The translations under genes were made by a program, and so were the position numbers. A stretch of DNA of 64,000 bases from Pseudaquabacterium pictum. GTDB lineage: Bacteria > Pseudomonadota > Gammaproteobacteria > Burkholderiales > Burkholderiaceae_C. Below, one piece after another: positions 35,940 through 44,357 of the stretch. The notes beneath the pieces were generated by a model. The model ran no database searches, was not told the DNA's origin, and saw nothing but the letters and a program-made list of their open reading frames with translations. The stretch covers positions 186,001 to 250,000 of the forward strand of contig NZ_BJCL01000008.1 of the NCBI RefSeq assembly GCF_005403045.1. The letters are read 5' to 3'. The number at the start of each line of letters is the position of its first letter. Positions within the stretch are counted from its first letter, which is position 1.

Positions 35940-37109
35940 ATGAACGCTCCCTGCCTGCGCACCACCCTGGCCGTGGCTGCCGCGCTGCTGGCTTCCACCA
36001 CCGTGCTGGCCCAGGGCCAGCCACCGCTGAAGGTGGGCCTGATGCTGCCGGCCACCGGCACCTTCGCCGCGCTGGGCACGGCCATCGAGAACGGCTTCAA
36101 GCAGTATGTGGACGAGCAGGGCGGCAAGCTGGGCGGCCGCAGCATCCAGTATTTCAAGGTCGACGACGAGAGCGATCCGTCCAAGGCCACCGACAACGTC
36201 AACAAGCTGATCAAGCGCGACAACGTCGACGTGATCGTGGGCACGGTGCACTCGGGCGTGGCCCTGGCCATGGCCCGCGCGGTGAAGGAAAGCAAGACCA
36301 TGCTGATCGTGCCCAATGCCGGGGCCGACGCCATCACCGGCCCGCTGTGCGCGCCGAACATCCTGCGCTCGAGCTTCAGCAACTGGCAGCCGGGCTATGC
36401 CACCGGCGTGATGGCCGCCCAGAAGGGCTACAAGAAGGCGATGACCATCACCTGGAACTACGCCGCCGGCACCGAGACGGTCAAGGGCTTCACCGAGGCC
36501 TTCGAGAAGGGCGGCGGCAAGGTGGTCAAGGACCTGAACCTGCCCTTCCCCAACGTGGAGTTCCAGGCCCTGCTGACCGAGATCGCGTCGCAGAAGCCGG
36601 ACGTGGTGTTCGCCTTCTTCGCCGGTGGCGGTGCGGTCAAGTTCGTCAAGGACTACGACGCCGCAGGCCTGAAGAAGACGGTGCCTCTGATGGGCTCGGG
36701 CTTCCTGACCGACGGCACGCTGGAGGCGCAAGGCGCCAGCGCCCAAGGCCTGCTGACCTCGCTGCACTATGCCGACGGCATCGAGACGCCGCGCAACAAC
36801 GCCTTCCGCAACAAGTACGCCGTGGCCTACAAGATGCAGCCCGACGTGTATGCGGTGCAAGGCTATGACGCGGCCCAGCTGCTGGCCGCCGGCCTGAACG
36901 CGGTGAAGGGCGACTTCAACAAGCGCGACGAGATGGTGGCCGCGATGCGCAAGACCACGGTGGACAGCCCGCGCGGCAAGTACACCCTGAGCGCGGCGCA
37001 CAACCCGGTGCAGGACTTCTACGTCCGCGAGGTCAAGGGCCGTGAGAACGTGCAGACGGGCATCGCCGTGAAGGTCCTCCCCGACCCGGCGCGCGGCTGC
37101 AAGATGTGA
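35940..37109 (+). CDS. Branched-chain-type ABC transporter substrate-binding protein
   Basis: 389 residues. Start at the second ATG of the ATGACGATG string, since AGGAGA is 7 bases before it and only 1-2 bases before the first. A signal peptide (about 1-24, ending VLAQ) is followed by a type I periplasmic binding fold with LPATGTFAALGTAIENG and VIVGTVHSGVALAMA. It belongs to the LivK/HAAT-like family and heads a complete importer. Location after benzoate-CoA ligase suggests benzoate or a related aromatic acid as ligand. Confidence 0.92.
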   Translation: MNAPCLRTTLAVAAALLASTTVLAQGQPPLKVGLMLPATGTFAALGTAIENGFKQYVDEQGGKLGGRSIQYFKVDDESDPSKATDNVNKLIKRDNVDVIVGTVHSGVALAMARAVKESKTMLIVPNAGADAITGPLCAPNILRSSFSNWQPGYATGVMAAQKGYKKAMTITWNYAAGTETVKGFTEAFEKGGGKVVKDLNLPFPNVEFQALLTEIASQKPDVVFAFFAGGGAVKFVKDYDAAGLKKTVPLMGSGFLTDGTLEAQGASAQGLLTSLHYADGIETPRNNAFRNKYAVAYKMQPDVYAVQGYDAAQLLAAGLNAVKGDFNKRDEMVAAMRKTTVDSPRGKYTLSAAHNPVQDFYVREVKGRENVQTGIAVKVLPDPARGCKM

Positions 37110-37120
37110 CGTAGCGAAGG

Positions 37121-38002
37121 ATGGACCTCGCCACCTTCCTCATCCAGTGCCTGAACGCCCTGCAGTACGGGTTGCTGCTGTTCCTGGTGGCGGCGGGGCT
37201 GACGCTGATCTTCGGGATCATGGGCGTGATCAACCTCGCCCATGGCAGCTTCTACATGATCGGCGCCTACATGGCCTACGCGCTGGCGCCGGTGGTGGCC
37301 AGCACGTTCGGCGGCGGCTTCTTCGCCACGCTGTTCGTCGGGCTGGTGCTGGCGGTCATCCTGGGCTATGTGCTGGAGTGGGCGTTCTTCAGCTTCCTCT
37401 ACGAGCGTGAGCACCTGCAGCAGGTGCTGATGACCTACGGCCTGATCCTGGTGTTCGAGGAGCTGCGCAGCCTGATCGTCGGCGACGATGTGCACGGCGT
37501 GAAGCCGCCCGACATCCTGGCCGGCACCCTGCCGCTGGGCGACGTGATGACCTACCCGGTCTACCGGCTGTTCATCAGCGGCGTGTGCCTGCTGCTGGCG
37601 CTGGGCATGTGGTTCGTCTTCACCCGCACCCGGCTGGGCATGATGATCCGCGCCGGCAGCACCAACCGCGAGATGGTGCAGAGCCTGGGCGTGGACATCA
37701 AGTTCCTCTACCGCGTGGTGTTTGCCGCCGGCGTGGCGGTGGCGGTGCTGGCCGGCATGGTGGCCGCGCCGGTGTCGTCGGTCTACCCGAACATGGGCGG
37801 CCAGGTGCTGATCATCTGCTTCGTGGTGGTGGTGATCGGCGGCATCGGTTCGATCCGCGGCGCCCTGCTGGCCGCGCTGCTGATCGGCGTGGTCGACACC
37901 TTCGGCAAGGTGATCTTCCCCCAGGCCGCCGGCGTGCTGGTCTATGTGCTGATGGCGCTGATCCTGCTCTGGAAGCCCGCAGGCCTGTTCAAGGCCGGAT
38001 GA
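37121..38002 (+). CDS. livH: Branched-chain-type ABC permease LivH
   Basis: 293 residues, about eight membrane helices. Family blocks ALQYGLLLFLVAAGLTLIFG at the start, INLAHGSFYMIGAYM, and the later GGIGSIRGALLAALLIGVVD are present. It forms the inner-membrane pore with LivM. It follows the binding protein by 11 bases, and its stop overlaps the livM start. Confidence 0.93.
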   Translation: MDLATFLIQCLNALQYGLLLFLVAAGLTLIFGIMGVINLAHGSFYMIGAYMAYALAPVVASTFGGGFFATLFVGLVLAVILGYVLEWAFFSFLYEREHLQQVLMTYGLILVFEELRSLIVGDDVHGVKPPDILAGTLPLGDVMTYPVYRLFISGVCLLLALGMWFVFTRTRLGMMIRAGSTNREMVQSLGVDIKFLYRVVFAAGVAVAVLAGMVAAPVSSVYPNMGGQVLIICFVVVVIGGIGSIRGALLAALLIGVVDTFGKVIFPQAAGVLVYVLMALILLWKPAGLFKAG

Positions 38003-39015
38003 ACACGATGACTGCTTCCCCCAAGGCCCTGTTCGTCGCCCTGTGCCTGGGCGGGCTGGCGCTGTACCCGCTGGCCGCCGGCGACTACGGCATGGACCTG
38101 GTTACCAAGATCATGGTCTACGCCATCTTCGCCTTGAGCCTGGAACTGCTGGTCGGCGCCACCGGCCTGGTGTGCTTCGGCCATGCGGCGTTCTTCGGCA
38201 TCGGCGCCTATGCGGCGGTGCTGCTGTCGCCCGAGAGCGATGCCGCCCAGCTGCTGTGGCTGCTGCCGGCCTGCGTGGCCGCAGCTGCGGCCTATGCGCT
38301 GTTCATGGGCGCCTTGAGCCTGCGCACCCAGGGCGTGTACTTCATCATGGTGACCCTGGCCTTCGCCCAGATGGCCTACTACATCGTGCACGACACGCCG
38401 CTGGGCGGCGGCACCGACGGCATCTACCTGAACGTGAAGCCGCAGCTGCAGCTGGGCGGCAGCACCTGGCTGGACCTGGACGGCGACCACACCATCTACT
38501 TCTTCACCTGGACCGCGCTGGTGGCCGTGTTCGGCTTCCTGGGCCTGCTGCTGCGCAGCCGCTTCGGCCGCGCGCTGGCCGGCATCAAGGCCAATGAGCA
38601 GCGCATGCGCGCCACCGGCTTCTCCACCTACCCTTACAAGCTGGCGGCCTTCGTCATCTCCGGCGCCATCGCCGGGCTAGCGGGCTTCCTGTTCGGCGTG
38701 AAGGACGGCTACGTCAACCCCGAGCTGATGAGCTGGCACCTGTCGGGCGCGGTGCTGATCATGATCATCCTGGGCGGCCTGGGCCATTTGCGCGGCGCGC
38801 TGGTCGGCGCCTTCGCCTTCGCGCTGCTGCAGGAGTTCTTCAAGAGCGAGGCCATCTTCGGTGCCTTCGCCAAGCACTGGCACCTGGGCCTGGGCCTGAC
38901 CATCATCGCCAGCGTGGCCCTGCTGCCCAACGGCCTGGTGGGCCTGCCGGCGCTGTGGCGCCAGCGGCTGCTGGGCAAGGCGCGCGGCGCCGCGCCGGCG
39001 GGAGAGCAGGCATGA
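37999..39015 (+). CDS. livM: Branched-chain-type ABC permease LivM
   Basis: 338 residues with about nine membrane helices. It has the LivM blocks LVGATGLVCFGHAAFFGIGAY, GVYFIMVTLAFAQM and GLGHLRGALVGAF, the last containing the conserved coupling loop. The ATG at 37999 overlaps the livH stop (ATGA) and is preferred over the upstream 37585 opening, which lies within livH. Its stop overlaps the ATPase start. Confidence 0.92.
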   Translation: MNTMTASPKALFVALCLGGLALYPLAAGDYGMDLVTKIMVYAIFALSLELLVGATGLVCFGHAAFFGIGAYAAVLLSPESDAAQLLWLLPACVAAAAAYALFMGALSLRTQGVYFIMVTLAFAQMAYYIVHDTPLGGGTDGIYLNVKPQLQLGGSTWLDLDGDHTIYFFTWTALVAVFGFLGLLLRSRFGRALAGIKANEQRMRATGFSTYPYKLAAFVISGAIAGLAGFLFGVKDGYVNPELMSWHLSGAVLIMIILGGLGHLRGALVGAFAFALLQEFFKSEAIFGAFAKHWHLGLGLTIIASVALLPNGLVGLPALWRQRLLGKARGAAPAGEQA

Positions 39016-39758
39016 GCGACGTGCTGCTGCGCGGCCAGGGAATCACCCGCCGCTGGGGCGGCCTGGTGGCCGTCAATGATGTGGCGCTCGATCTGAAGCG
39101 CGGCGAGGTGCATGCCGTCATCGGCACCAACGGCGCGGGCAAGAGCACGCTGATCAACATCCTGTCGGGCGAGATCCCGCCGTCGGCCGGCACGGTGCAG
39201 CTGCTGGGGCAGGATGTGACGGCCTGGTCGCAGCCCAAGCGCGCCCGCGCGGGTCTCGGCCGCAGCTACCAGCGCAACACCATCTACCCCGGCTTCAGCG
39301 TGCTGGAGAACTGCCGCCTGGCCGCCCAGGCCCGCACGCCCAGGCCCTGGCACTGGTGGCAGAGCGCGCAGCACTGCGAGGCCAGCCTGGGCGCCGCCCG
39401 ACAGGCCGCGCAGCAGGCCGGTCTCACCGAGGTGCTGGACCGCCCGGCCGGCAGCCTATCGCATGGCCAGAAGCGCCAGCTGGAGATCGCCATGTGCCTG
39501 GCCACCGCGCCGCAGGTGCTGCTGCTGGACGAACCGCTGGCCGGCATGGGCGCCGAGGAGACCGACCGCATGCTGGCCCTGCTGGCCACGCTGAAGGCCG
39601 GCCACGCCATCCTGCTGGTGGAGCACGACATGGACGCGGTGTTCCGCATCGCCGACGTGATCACCGTGATGGTCAACGGCGCGGTGATCTTCAGCGGCGC
39701 GCCGGCCGCCGTGCGCAGCAGCCCTGAGGTGCAGGCCGCCTACCTGGGAGGCCACTGA
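39012..39758 (+). CDS. livG: ABC transporter ATP-binding protein LivG
   Basis: 248 residues. Walker A GTNGAGKST (about residues 38-46), signature LSHGQKRQLEIAM, Walker B LLLDEP and the switch histidine in LLVEHDMDAVF. The signature has H for the usual G (LSHGQ), common in LivG-like proteins. It energises the LivHM pore with LivF. Start overlaps the livM stop. Confidence 0.94.
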   Translation: MSDVLLRGQGITRRWGGLVAVNDVALDLKRGEVHAVIGTNGAGKSTLINILSGEIPPSAGTVQLLGQDVTAWSQPKRARAGLGRSYQRNTIYPGFSVLENCRLAAQARTPRPWHWWQSAQHCEASLGAARQAAQQAGLTEVLDRPAGSLSHGQKRQLEIAMCLATAPQVLLLDEPLAGMGAEETDRMLALLATLKAGHAILLVEHDMDAVFRIADVITVMVNGAVIFSGAPAAVRSSPEVQAAYLGGH

Positions 39759-39759
39759 G

Positions 39760-40476
39760 ATGGCCGCAGCAGAACTGATCCTCGACGCGCGCGACATCCA
39801 CGCCTGGTACGGCAGCAGCCATGTGCTGCACGGCGTGCAGCTGCAGGTGGCCAGGGGCGAGACGGTGGGCCTGCTGGGCCGCAACGGCATGGGCAAGAGC
39901 ACGCTGATCCGCAGCCTGCTGGGCCATGTGGCGCAGCGCGACGGGCAGATCCACCTGTTCGGCCGCGATGTGTCACGCGCCAAGCCGCACGAGGTGGCCC
40001 GCCTGGGCGTGGCCTATGTGCCCGAGGGCCGTGGCATCTTCCCCAACCTGAGCGTGCGCGAGAACCTGGTGATGGCCGCCCGCCCGGGCCGCGATGGCCA
40101 GCAGGACTGGACCCTGGAGCGCGTGCTGGCCACCTTCCCGCGGCTGGCCGAGCGCCTGGGCAACCTGGGCGCGCAGCTGTCGGGCGGCGAGCAGCAGATG
40201 CTGTCGATCGGCCGCGCGCTGATGACGCACCCGTCGCTGATCATCCTGGACGAGGCCACCGAAGGCCTGGCACCGCTGATCGTGGCCGAGATCTGGCGGG
40301 TGATCGGCGAGATCCGCGCCGCCGGCATCGCCACGCTGATCGTCGACCGCGACTACCGCAAGGTGCTGGCGCGCAGCGACCGTGCGCTGGTGCTGCAGAA
40401 GGGCCAGGCGGTGCTGCACGGCGCCGCCGACGAGGTGGCGACCAGCCCGGCGCTGGCGGGCTTTCTCGGCGTCTGA
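39760..40476 (+). CDS. livF: ABC transporter ATP-binding protein LivF
   Basis: 238 residues. Walker A GRNGMGKST, signature LSGGEQQMLSIGRAL and Walker B LIILDEATEGLAP are normal for LivF. The segment after Walker B reads TLIVDRDYRKVL where LivF proteins usually have LVEQN, so the switch region is altered (Asp-Arg-Asp). It starts 1 base after the livG stop and ends the operon. It partners LivG in the importer. Confidence 0.92.
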   Translation: MAAAELILDARDIHAWYGSSHVLHGVQLQVARGETVGLLGRNGMGKSTLIRSLLGHVAQRDGQIHLFGRDVSRAKPHEVARLGVAYVPEGRGIFPNLSVRENLVMAARPGRDGQQDWTLERVLATFPRLAERLGNLGAQLSGGEQQMLSIGRALMTHPSLIILDEATEGLAPLIVAEIWRVIGEIRAAGIATLIVDRDYRKVLARSDRALVLQKGQAVLHGAADEVATSPALAGFLGV

Positions 40477-40534
40477 GCCTGCCCGGGCCACGCGCCGCGA
40501 TCTGACCAGCCATCCTCAGGGTTGGGGATCCGTG

Positions 40535-40550
40535 TCGGCCGTTCGGCCGA
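40535..40550. terminator. Inverted repeat after the benzoate import operon
   Basis: TCGGCCG-TT-CGGCCGA, a perfect 7-bp stem 58 bases past the livF stop. No T run follows, so termination by this element alone is uncertain. Confidence 0.35.
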
Positions 40551-40636
40551 TGGGCGGCCGGGTGGCTGCAACCTATGGTCACGGGCCATGAACAAGCGCA
40601 TCCCGCGGCTTGTCCTGCATCCCGGAGCCCCCGCAC

Positions 40637-40873
40637 ATGGCAGACCTTCTTCGCACCGCGGCCCCCCGCGGCCTGGCGCCGCTGTGCCTCACCCTGTGCC
40701 GCTGGCTGCTGGCCGCGTGCGTGCTGGGCCTGGCCGGTTGTGGTGGTGGCGGCGACAGCAGCGAACCAGCCGCCACCACCACCGCGCCCACGCCCCCTGC
40801 CCCACCCGCCAGCGCCGCAGCACTGGCCTGGGATGGCGCGCAAGCCACCTGGGACAACGTCGTCTGGCAATGA
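40637..40873 (+). CDS. Small putative lipoprotein
   Basis: 78 residues. A basic N-terminal region and hydrophobic stretch end in a lipobox VLGLAGC, giving a lipidated Cys near residue 34 followed by Gly residues and an Ala/Pro/Thr-rich tail. The mature peptide is only about 45 residues, ending in WDGAQATWDNVVWQ. No family recognised. It lies 29 bases before the secreted protein gene, so they may be co-expressed. Coding status rests on the lipobox and on codon bias. Confidence 0.55.
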   Translation: MADLLRTAAPRGLAPLCLTLCRWLLAACVLGLAGCGGGGDSSEPAATTTAPTPPAPPASAAALAWDGAQATWDNVVWQ

Positions 40874-40902
40874 CGCCTCTTCACGCACCGAGCACCTCCA
40901 CC

Positions 40903-41472
40903 ATGAAACTACACGCCTTTGCCGCGGCCGTCGCCGCCATCAGCCTCACCCTGGCCGGCGCTGCCAGCGCCCAGGTCACCGTGCCCAACACCTTTGTGGC
41001 CGGTGCCCCGGCCCGCGCAGCAGACGTCAACGCGAACTTCCAGGCCCTGGCCACGGCCATCAACAGCCTGGCGGCGCGCGTGGCCAAGACCGAAGGCCAG
41101 CTGGTGGCCGCCGACCTGGCAGGCAGCTACACGCTGTCGCGCTTCCAGACCGAGATGGGCACCGGCACCAACAGCGGCTGGGTGGCCAGCTATGTCAGCG
41201 GCGGCACGCTGACGCTGGCGGCCAACGGCTCGGCCACGCTCAGCGGCATGACCGAGTCCGGCAGCCAGGTCGACTTCCCCAGCGGCACGCGCCGGGCGCT
41301 CAACCGCACCGACGCGCCTGCCAGCTTCAGCTGGTCGCTGTCTGGCGGCAAGGTGGTGCTGCCCGATGGCGGCAGCTTGTCGGTGGCCGACGGCGGCCGC
41401 CTGCTGATCAGCACCAGCGCCAACACCGCCGACGGCACGACCGTGCTGCTGCTGTTCGTCCGCAGCAATTGA
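40903..41472 (+). CDS. Secreted protein of unknown function
   Basis: 189 residues starting at MKLHAFAAAV, which opens a clear signal peptide (1-23, ending ASAQ). An ATG at 40870 would place extra residues before the signal and is less likely. The mature N-terminus VTVPNTFVAGAPARAADVNANFQAL resembles a stretch seen in many exported bacterial proteins, predicted to lead into a helix (about 40-65). The rest is Gly/Ser/Thr-rich beta sequence. No catalytic motif is visible. Function unknown. Confidence 0.75.
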   Translation: MKLHAFAAAVAAISLTLAGAASAQVTVPNTFVAGAPARAADVNANFQALATAINSLAARVAKTEGQLVAADLAGSYTLSRFQTEMGTGTNSGWVASYVSGGTLTLAANGSATLSGMTESGSQVDFPSGTRRALNRTDAPASFSWSLSGGKVVLPDGGSLSVADGGRLLISTSANTADGTTVLLLFVRSN

Positions 41473-41489
41473 GCGCAGGCGCCGGGCTG

Positions 41490-42122
41490 TCAGGCGGCCG
41501 GGCTCGGCAGCACCGGCAGGCGCCAGCCCAGGCCGGCCACGGCCACGACCGCCTGCGTTCGCGTGCGCACCCCCAGCCTGCGGAAGATGGCCTCCAGATG
41601 GGTCTTCACGGTCGAGTCCGAAATCACCAACTGGCGGCCGATCAGCTTGTTGCTCCGGCCCTGCACCAGCAGGGCCAGCACCTGTTCCTGGCGCGGCGTC
41701 AGGCCCGTGGCCTGTGGCTGCTCGGGCAGCTCGACCAGCGGCTGGGGCAGGTAGACACCGCCGTCGAGCACCCGCTGCAGGGCCACCCGCATCACCTGGC
41801 TGCGCGCTGTCTTCGGGATGAAGCCGGCCGCGCCGGCGTCGATGGCCTGCAGCACCGTGGCGGGCGATGCATCGGCCGAGACCACGATCACGGCCGCCTG
41901 CGGGACATGCTGGCGGAAGGTGGCCAGCGTCTGCGCAGGCGTGCTGTCGGGCAGGTGCAGGTCGAGGAAGGCCAGCTGCAGGTCGGGGTGCTGCTGCGCC
42001 AGTTGCCGGGCCTCGGCCAGGCTGCCTGCCTCCAGCAACTGCAGCTGGGGAAAGTGGTGGGCCACCAGCAAGGCCAAGCCATCACGGAACAGTCCGTGGT
42101 CATCCACCAGCATGGTCTTCAT
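41490..42122 (-). CDS. NarL/LuxR-family response regulator
   Basis: 210 residues from MKTMLVDDHGLFRDG. Receiver domain with D7/D8, phosphoacceptor Asp in AFLDLHLPDS, Ser in VVSADAS and Lys in GFIPKTA. The C-terminal LuxR-type helix-turn-helix includes LTPRQEQVLALLVQGRSNKLI and ISDSTVKTHLEAIFRRL. It is divergent from the hybrid kinase with only 73 bases between starts, so the two probably form one signalling pair. The longer upstream opening lies antisense to the kinase. Confidence 0.92.
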   Translation of the reverse strand: MKTMLVDDHGLFRDGLALLVAHHFPQLQLLEAGSLAEARQLAQQHPDLQLAFLDLHLPDSTPAQTLATFRQHVPQAAVIVVSADASPATVLQAIDAGAAGFIPKTARSQVMRVALQRVLDGGVYLPQPLVELPEQPQATGLTPRQEQVLALLVQGRSNKLIGRQLVISDSTVKTHLEAIFRRLGVRTRTQAVVAVAGLGWRLPVLPSPAA

Positions 42123-42195
42123 CGCCGCATCCGTTGTCCCCACTGTCGCGGCCGGTGTCGCGCGCTTGTGATGGCCAGACAGTACCATCCGGTCG

Positions 42196-44016
42196 ATGCG
42201 CAGCGCATCGGGTGAAGCGGCCGCTGGCGGCCCGGCGCCCGCTGAAGCCAGGCTGCAGCTGGAGCAGCTTCGGCTGACCTGCCACCAGGCGGCCCACTTT
42301 CCCTTGCCAGTGGTGGCGGTCGATGCCCTCCTGGCCTGGCTGCAGTGGCGCGAGGGCATGCCGGCCCTGGCCGGCGCCTGGTTGGCGATGCGGCTGCTGC
42401 TGCAAGCGGGTCTGAGCTGGTACGTGCGGGCGCTGCAGCGCCGGCTGGACGCCAACACGCCCGGGCCGGCTGGCTGGCACCATGCGCAGCGGGTGCTGGC
42501 CTGGCAATTCGGCCTGATGGGGGCCTCGCGGGCCCTGCTGGTACCGGCGCTGTTCGGCGCCACGCCCGGTGAGTCGCAGTACATCTTCACCATGGTGTGC
42601 ATGGGCCTGGCCGCGGCCGGCGTCGGCAATGTGGGCGGCCAGGTGCGGGTGTATGCCGCCTTTGCCCTGCCGCTGGGTGCGGCGCTGGCCGCGGGCTGGG
42701 TGCTGCAGGGCGGCGAGGTGCCGGTCATGGTCGGCGTGCTCACGCTGGCCGCGGTGGCTTTCCTGCTGAGCTTTGTGCGCGAGCAGGCGCGGTCGATGCG
42801 ACAGGTCTATGCCCTGCTCGAGGAGCGCGAGCAGTTGGCCGCCAGCCTGCACCTGGAGCACCAGCGGGCGCAGGACGCGCTAGCGGCCCGCTCGCGCTTC
42901 ATCGCCTCGGCCAGCCATGACCTGCGACAGCCCGTCACCACCATCGGGCTGCTGGTCGGGCTGATGACCGACAGCACGGCGGATCCCTCGTCGCAGGCCA
43001 TGCTGGCCCGGGTCGCCCGGTCGGTGGGGGCGCTGGAACACCTGTTGCGCGGCCTGCTCGACCTGTCGCGGCTGGAATCCGGCACGGTCAGCCCGGTGAT
43101 GCGCCCCGTCCCGCTGGCCGCACTCTTTGCCCAGTTGCAGGCGCACGTCGAGCCCGGCGCGCGCACCAAGGGCCTGCGGCTGCGGTGGCGCGGTGACAAC
43201 CTGTGCGTGCACAGCGACCCGGTGCTGCTGCACCAGATGCTGCAGAACCTGCTGGACAACGCGCTGCAGCACACGCAGCGCGGCGGCATCCTGGTCAGTG
43301 CACGGCGCCGGGGCGCCGCGGGTGTGCTGCTGGAGGTGCGCGACACCGGCTGCGGGATCGCGGCGCAGGACCAGCGGCGGGTCTTCGAGGAGTTCGTGCA
43401 GCTGGGCCAGTCGCGGCCGGATGGACGCGGTGGCCTGGGACTGGGCCTGGCCATCGTCCAGCGCAATGCCGACCTGCTGGGCCACCGGCTCACCCTGCGC
43501 TCGCAGCCAGGCCGAGGCAGTTGCTTCGGCATCGCACTGGCGCTGGCCACCACGCCATCGGCCGTGGGCGCCGACGCTGGCGCCGGGCTGGATGGCAGCC
43601 TGGATGGCAGCCCGCCGGCAGCCACGCCGCCCGGCCCGGGTGTGCTGGCCGGCATGGTGCTGTGGCTGCTGGAGGACGATGCCACGGTCCGCGCCGCACT
43701 GGCGGCACGGCTGTCGGCGTGGGGCGCGCAGGTGCAGCCGTTCGGCCAGCTGGCGGAGCTGCACGCCGCGCTCGACCAGGCGCAGCCGGTGCCACACGGG
43801 CTGCTCACGGACCACCGGTTGCCCGACGGCAGTGGCCTGGATGCCATCGACGCGGTGCGCAGCCGGCATGGTCTGGTGCCTGCGCTGGTCCTCACCGGTG
43901 ACACCGGCCGCGACGAGCTGATGCGGTTCAAGACGCGTGGTGCGCCAGTGCTGCACAAGCCATTCCGGCAGGACGAGCTGCTGGCGCGCGTGGCATCGTG
44001 GCGGCAGTCTGCCTGA
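42196..44016 (+). CDS. Hybrid sensor histidine kinase with C-terminal receiver
   Basis: 606 residues. About six membrane helices (about 30-195) form an N-terminal membrane sensor without a large periplasmic domain. A short coil leads to the kinase core: phosphoacceptor His in ASASHDLRQPVTTIG, N box MLQNLLDNALQHTQ, and GGLGLGLAIVQRNADLLGH. A linker of Ala/Gly/Pro joins a receiver domain with LLEDDATVRAALAA, acceptor Asp in GLLTDHRLPDGSG and Lys in VLHKPFR. The architecture is close to sensors paired with NarL regulators. The stimulus is unknown. Confidence 0.92.
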   Translation: MRSASGEAAAGGPAPAEARLQLEQLRLTCHQAAHFPLPVVAVDALLAWLQWREGMPALAGAWLAMRLLLQAGLSWYVRALQRRLDANTPGPAGWHHAQRVLAWQFGLMGASRALLVPALFGATPGESQYIFTMVCMGLAAAGVGNVGGQVRVYAAFALPLGAALAAGWVLQGGEVPVMVGVLTLAAVAFLLSFVREQARSMRQVYALLEEREQLAASLHLEHQRAQDALAARSRFIASASHDLRQPVTTIGLLVGLMTDSTADPSSQAMLARVARSVGALEHLLRGLLDLSRLESGTVSPVMRPVPLAALFAQLQAHVEPGARTKGLRLRWRGDNLCVHSDPVLLHQMLQNLLDNALQHTQRGGILVSARRRGAAGVLLEVRDTGCGIAAQDQRRVFEEFVQLGQSRPDGRGGLGLGLAIVQRNADLLGHRLTLRSQPGRGSCFGIALALATTPSAVGADAGAGLDGSLDGSPPAATPPGPGVLAGMVLWLLEDDATVRAALAARLSAWGAQVQPFGQLAELHAALDQAQPVPHGLLTDHRLPDGSGLDAIDAVRSRHGLVPALVLTGDTGRDELMRFKTRGAPVLHKPFRQDELLARVASWRQSA

Positions 44017-44033
44017 GGTGGCGCCTCAGGCAG
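44009..44033 (+). terminator. Perfect hairpin over the hybrid kinase stop codon
   Basis: CTGCCTGAGG-TGGCG-CCTCAGGCAG is a 10-bp perfect stem with a 5-base loop; the TGA stop is inside the left arm. No U run follows, so it may protect the 3' end rather than terminate on its own. Confidence 0.5.
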
Positions 44034-44057
44034 AGCGATGTCGACCAGGGCCGGGTG

Positions 44058-44207
44058 ATGGGCGCCGCCGCGGTGGCGCGGCTGCAGAGCGATGCCACGG
44101 TCCAGGCCCAGCTGGCAATGGCGCGGCAAGAGGTGACCGAGACCCGCACCAAGGGTGCCAAGTCGCCGCTGAACTGCGCGGCGGAGAAGGCGGTGCTCGG
44201 GCGGTGA
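44058..44207 (+). CDS. Doubtful small hypothetical protein
   Basis: 49 residues from ATG 44058 (or from GTG 44055); a frame from 43998 overlaps the kinase end. The peptide is Ala/Glu/Lys-rich and helical with one Cys. It resembles no family I know and could be the residue of a decayed gene. Codon bias is mildly coding-like. The rest of this spacer, 44208-44357, shows nothing recognisable. Confidence 0.25.
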   Translation: MGAAAVARLQSDATVQAQLAMARQEVTETRTKGAKSPLNCAAEKAVLGR

Positions 44208-44357
44208 GCAGGTCTCCTTTGGGCTCTTTGCGGAAGTCCCCGACTTGCCACGTTCGGCGCGAGGCCGAGGCCAGCGGGGGACATGGAGCAAAGCAGGCCC
44301 TCCCGGCCCGGCGCGATCGCGCAGAACCAAACGTCCGCTACGAGCCCAGAGCAGCCC

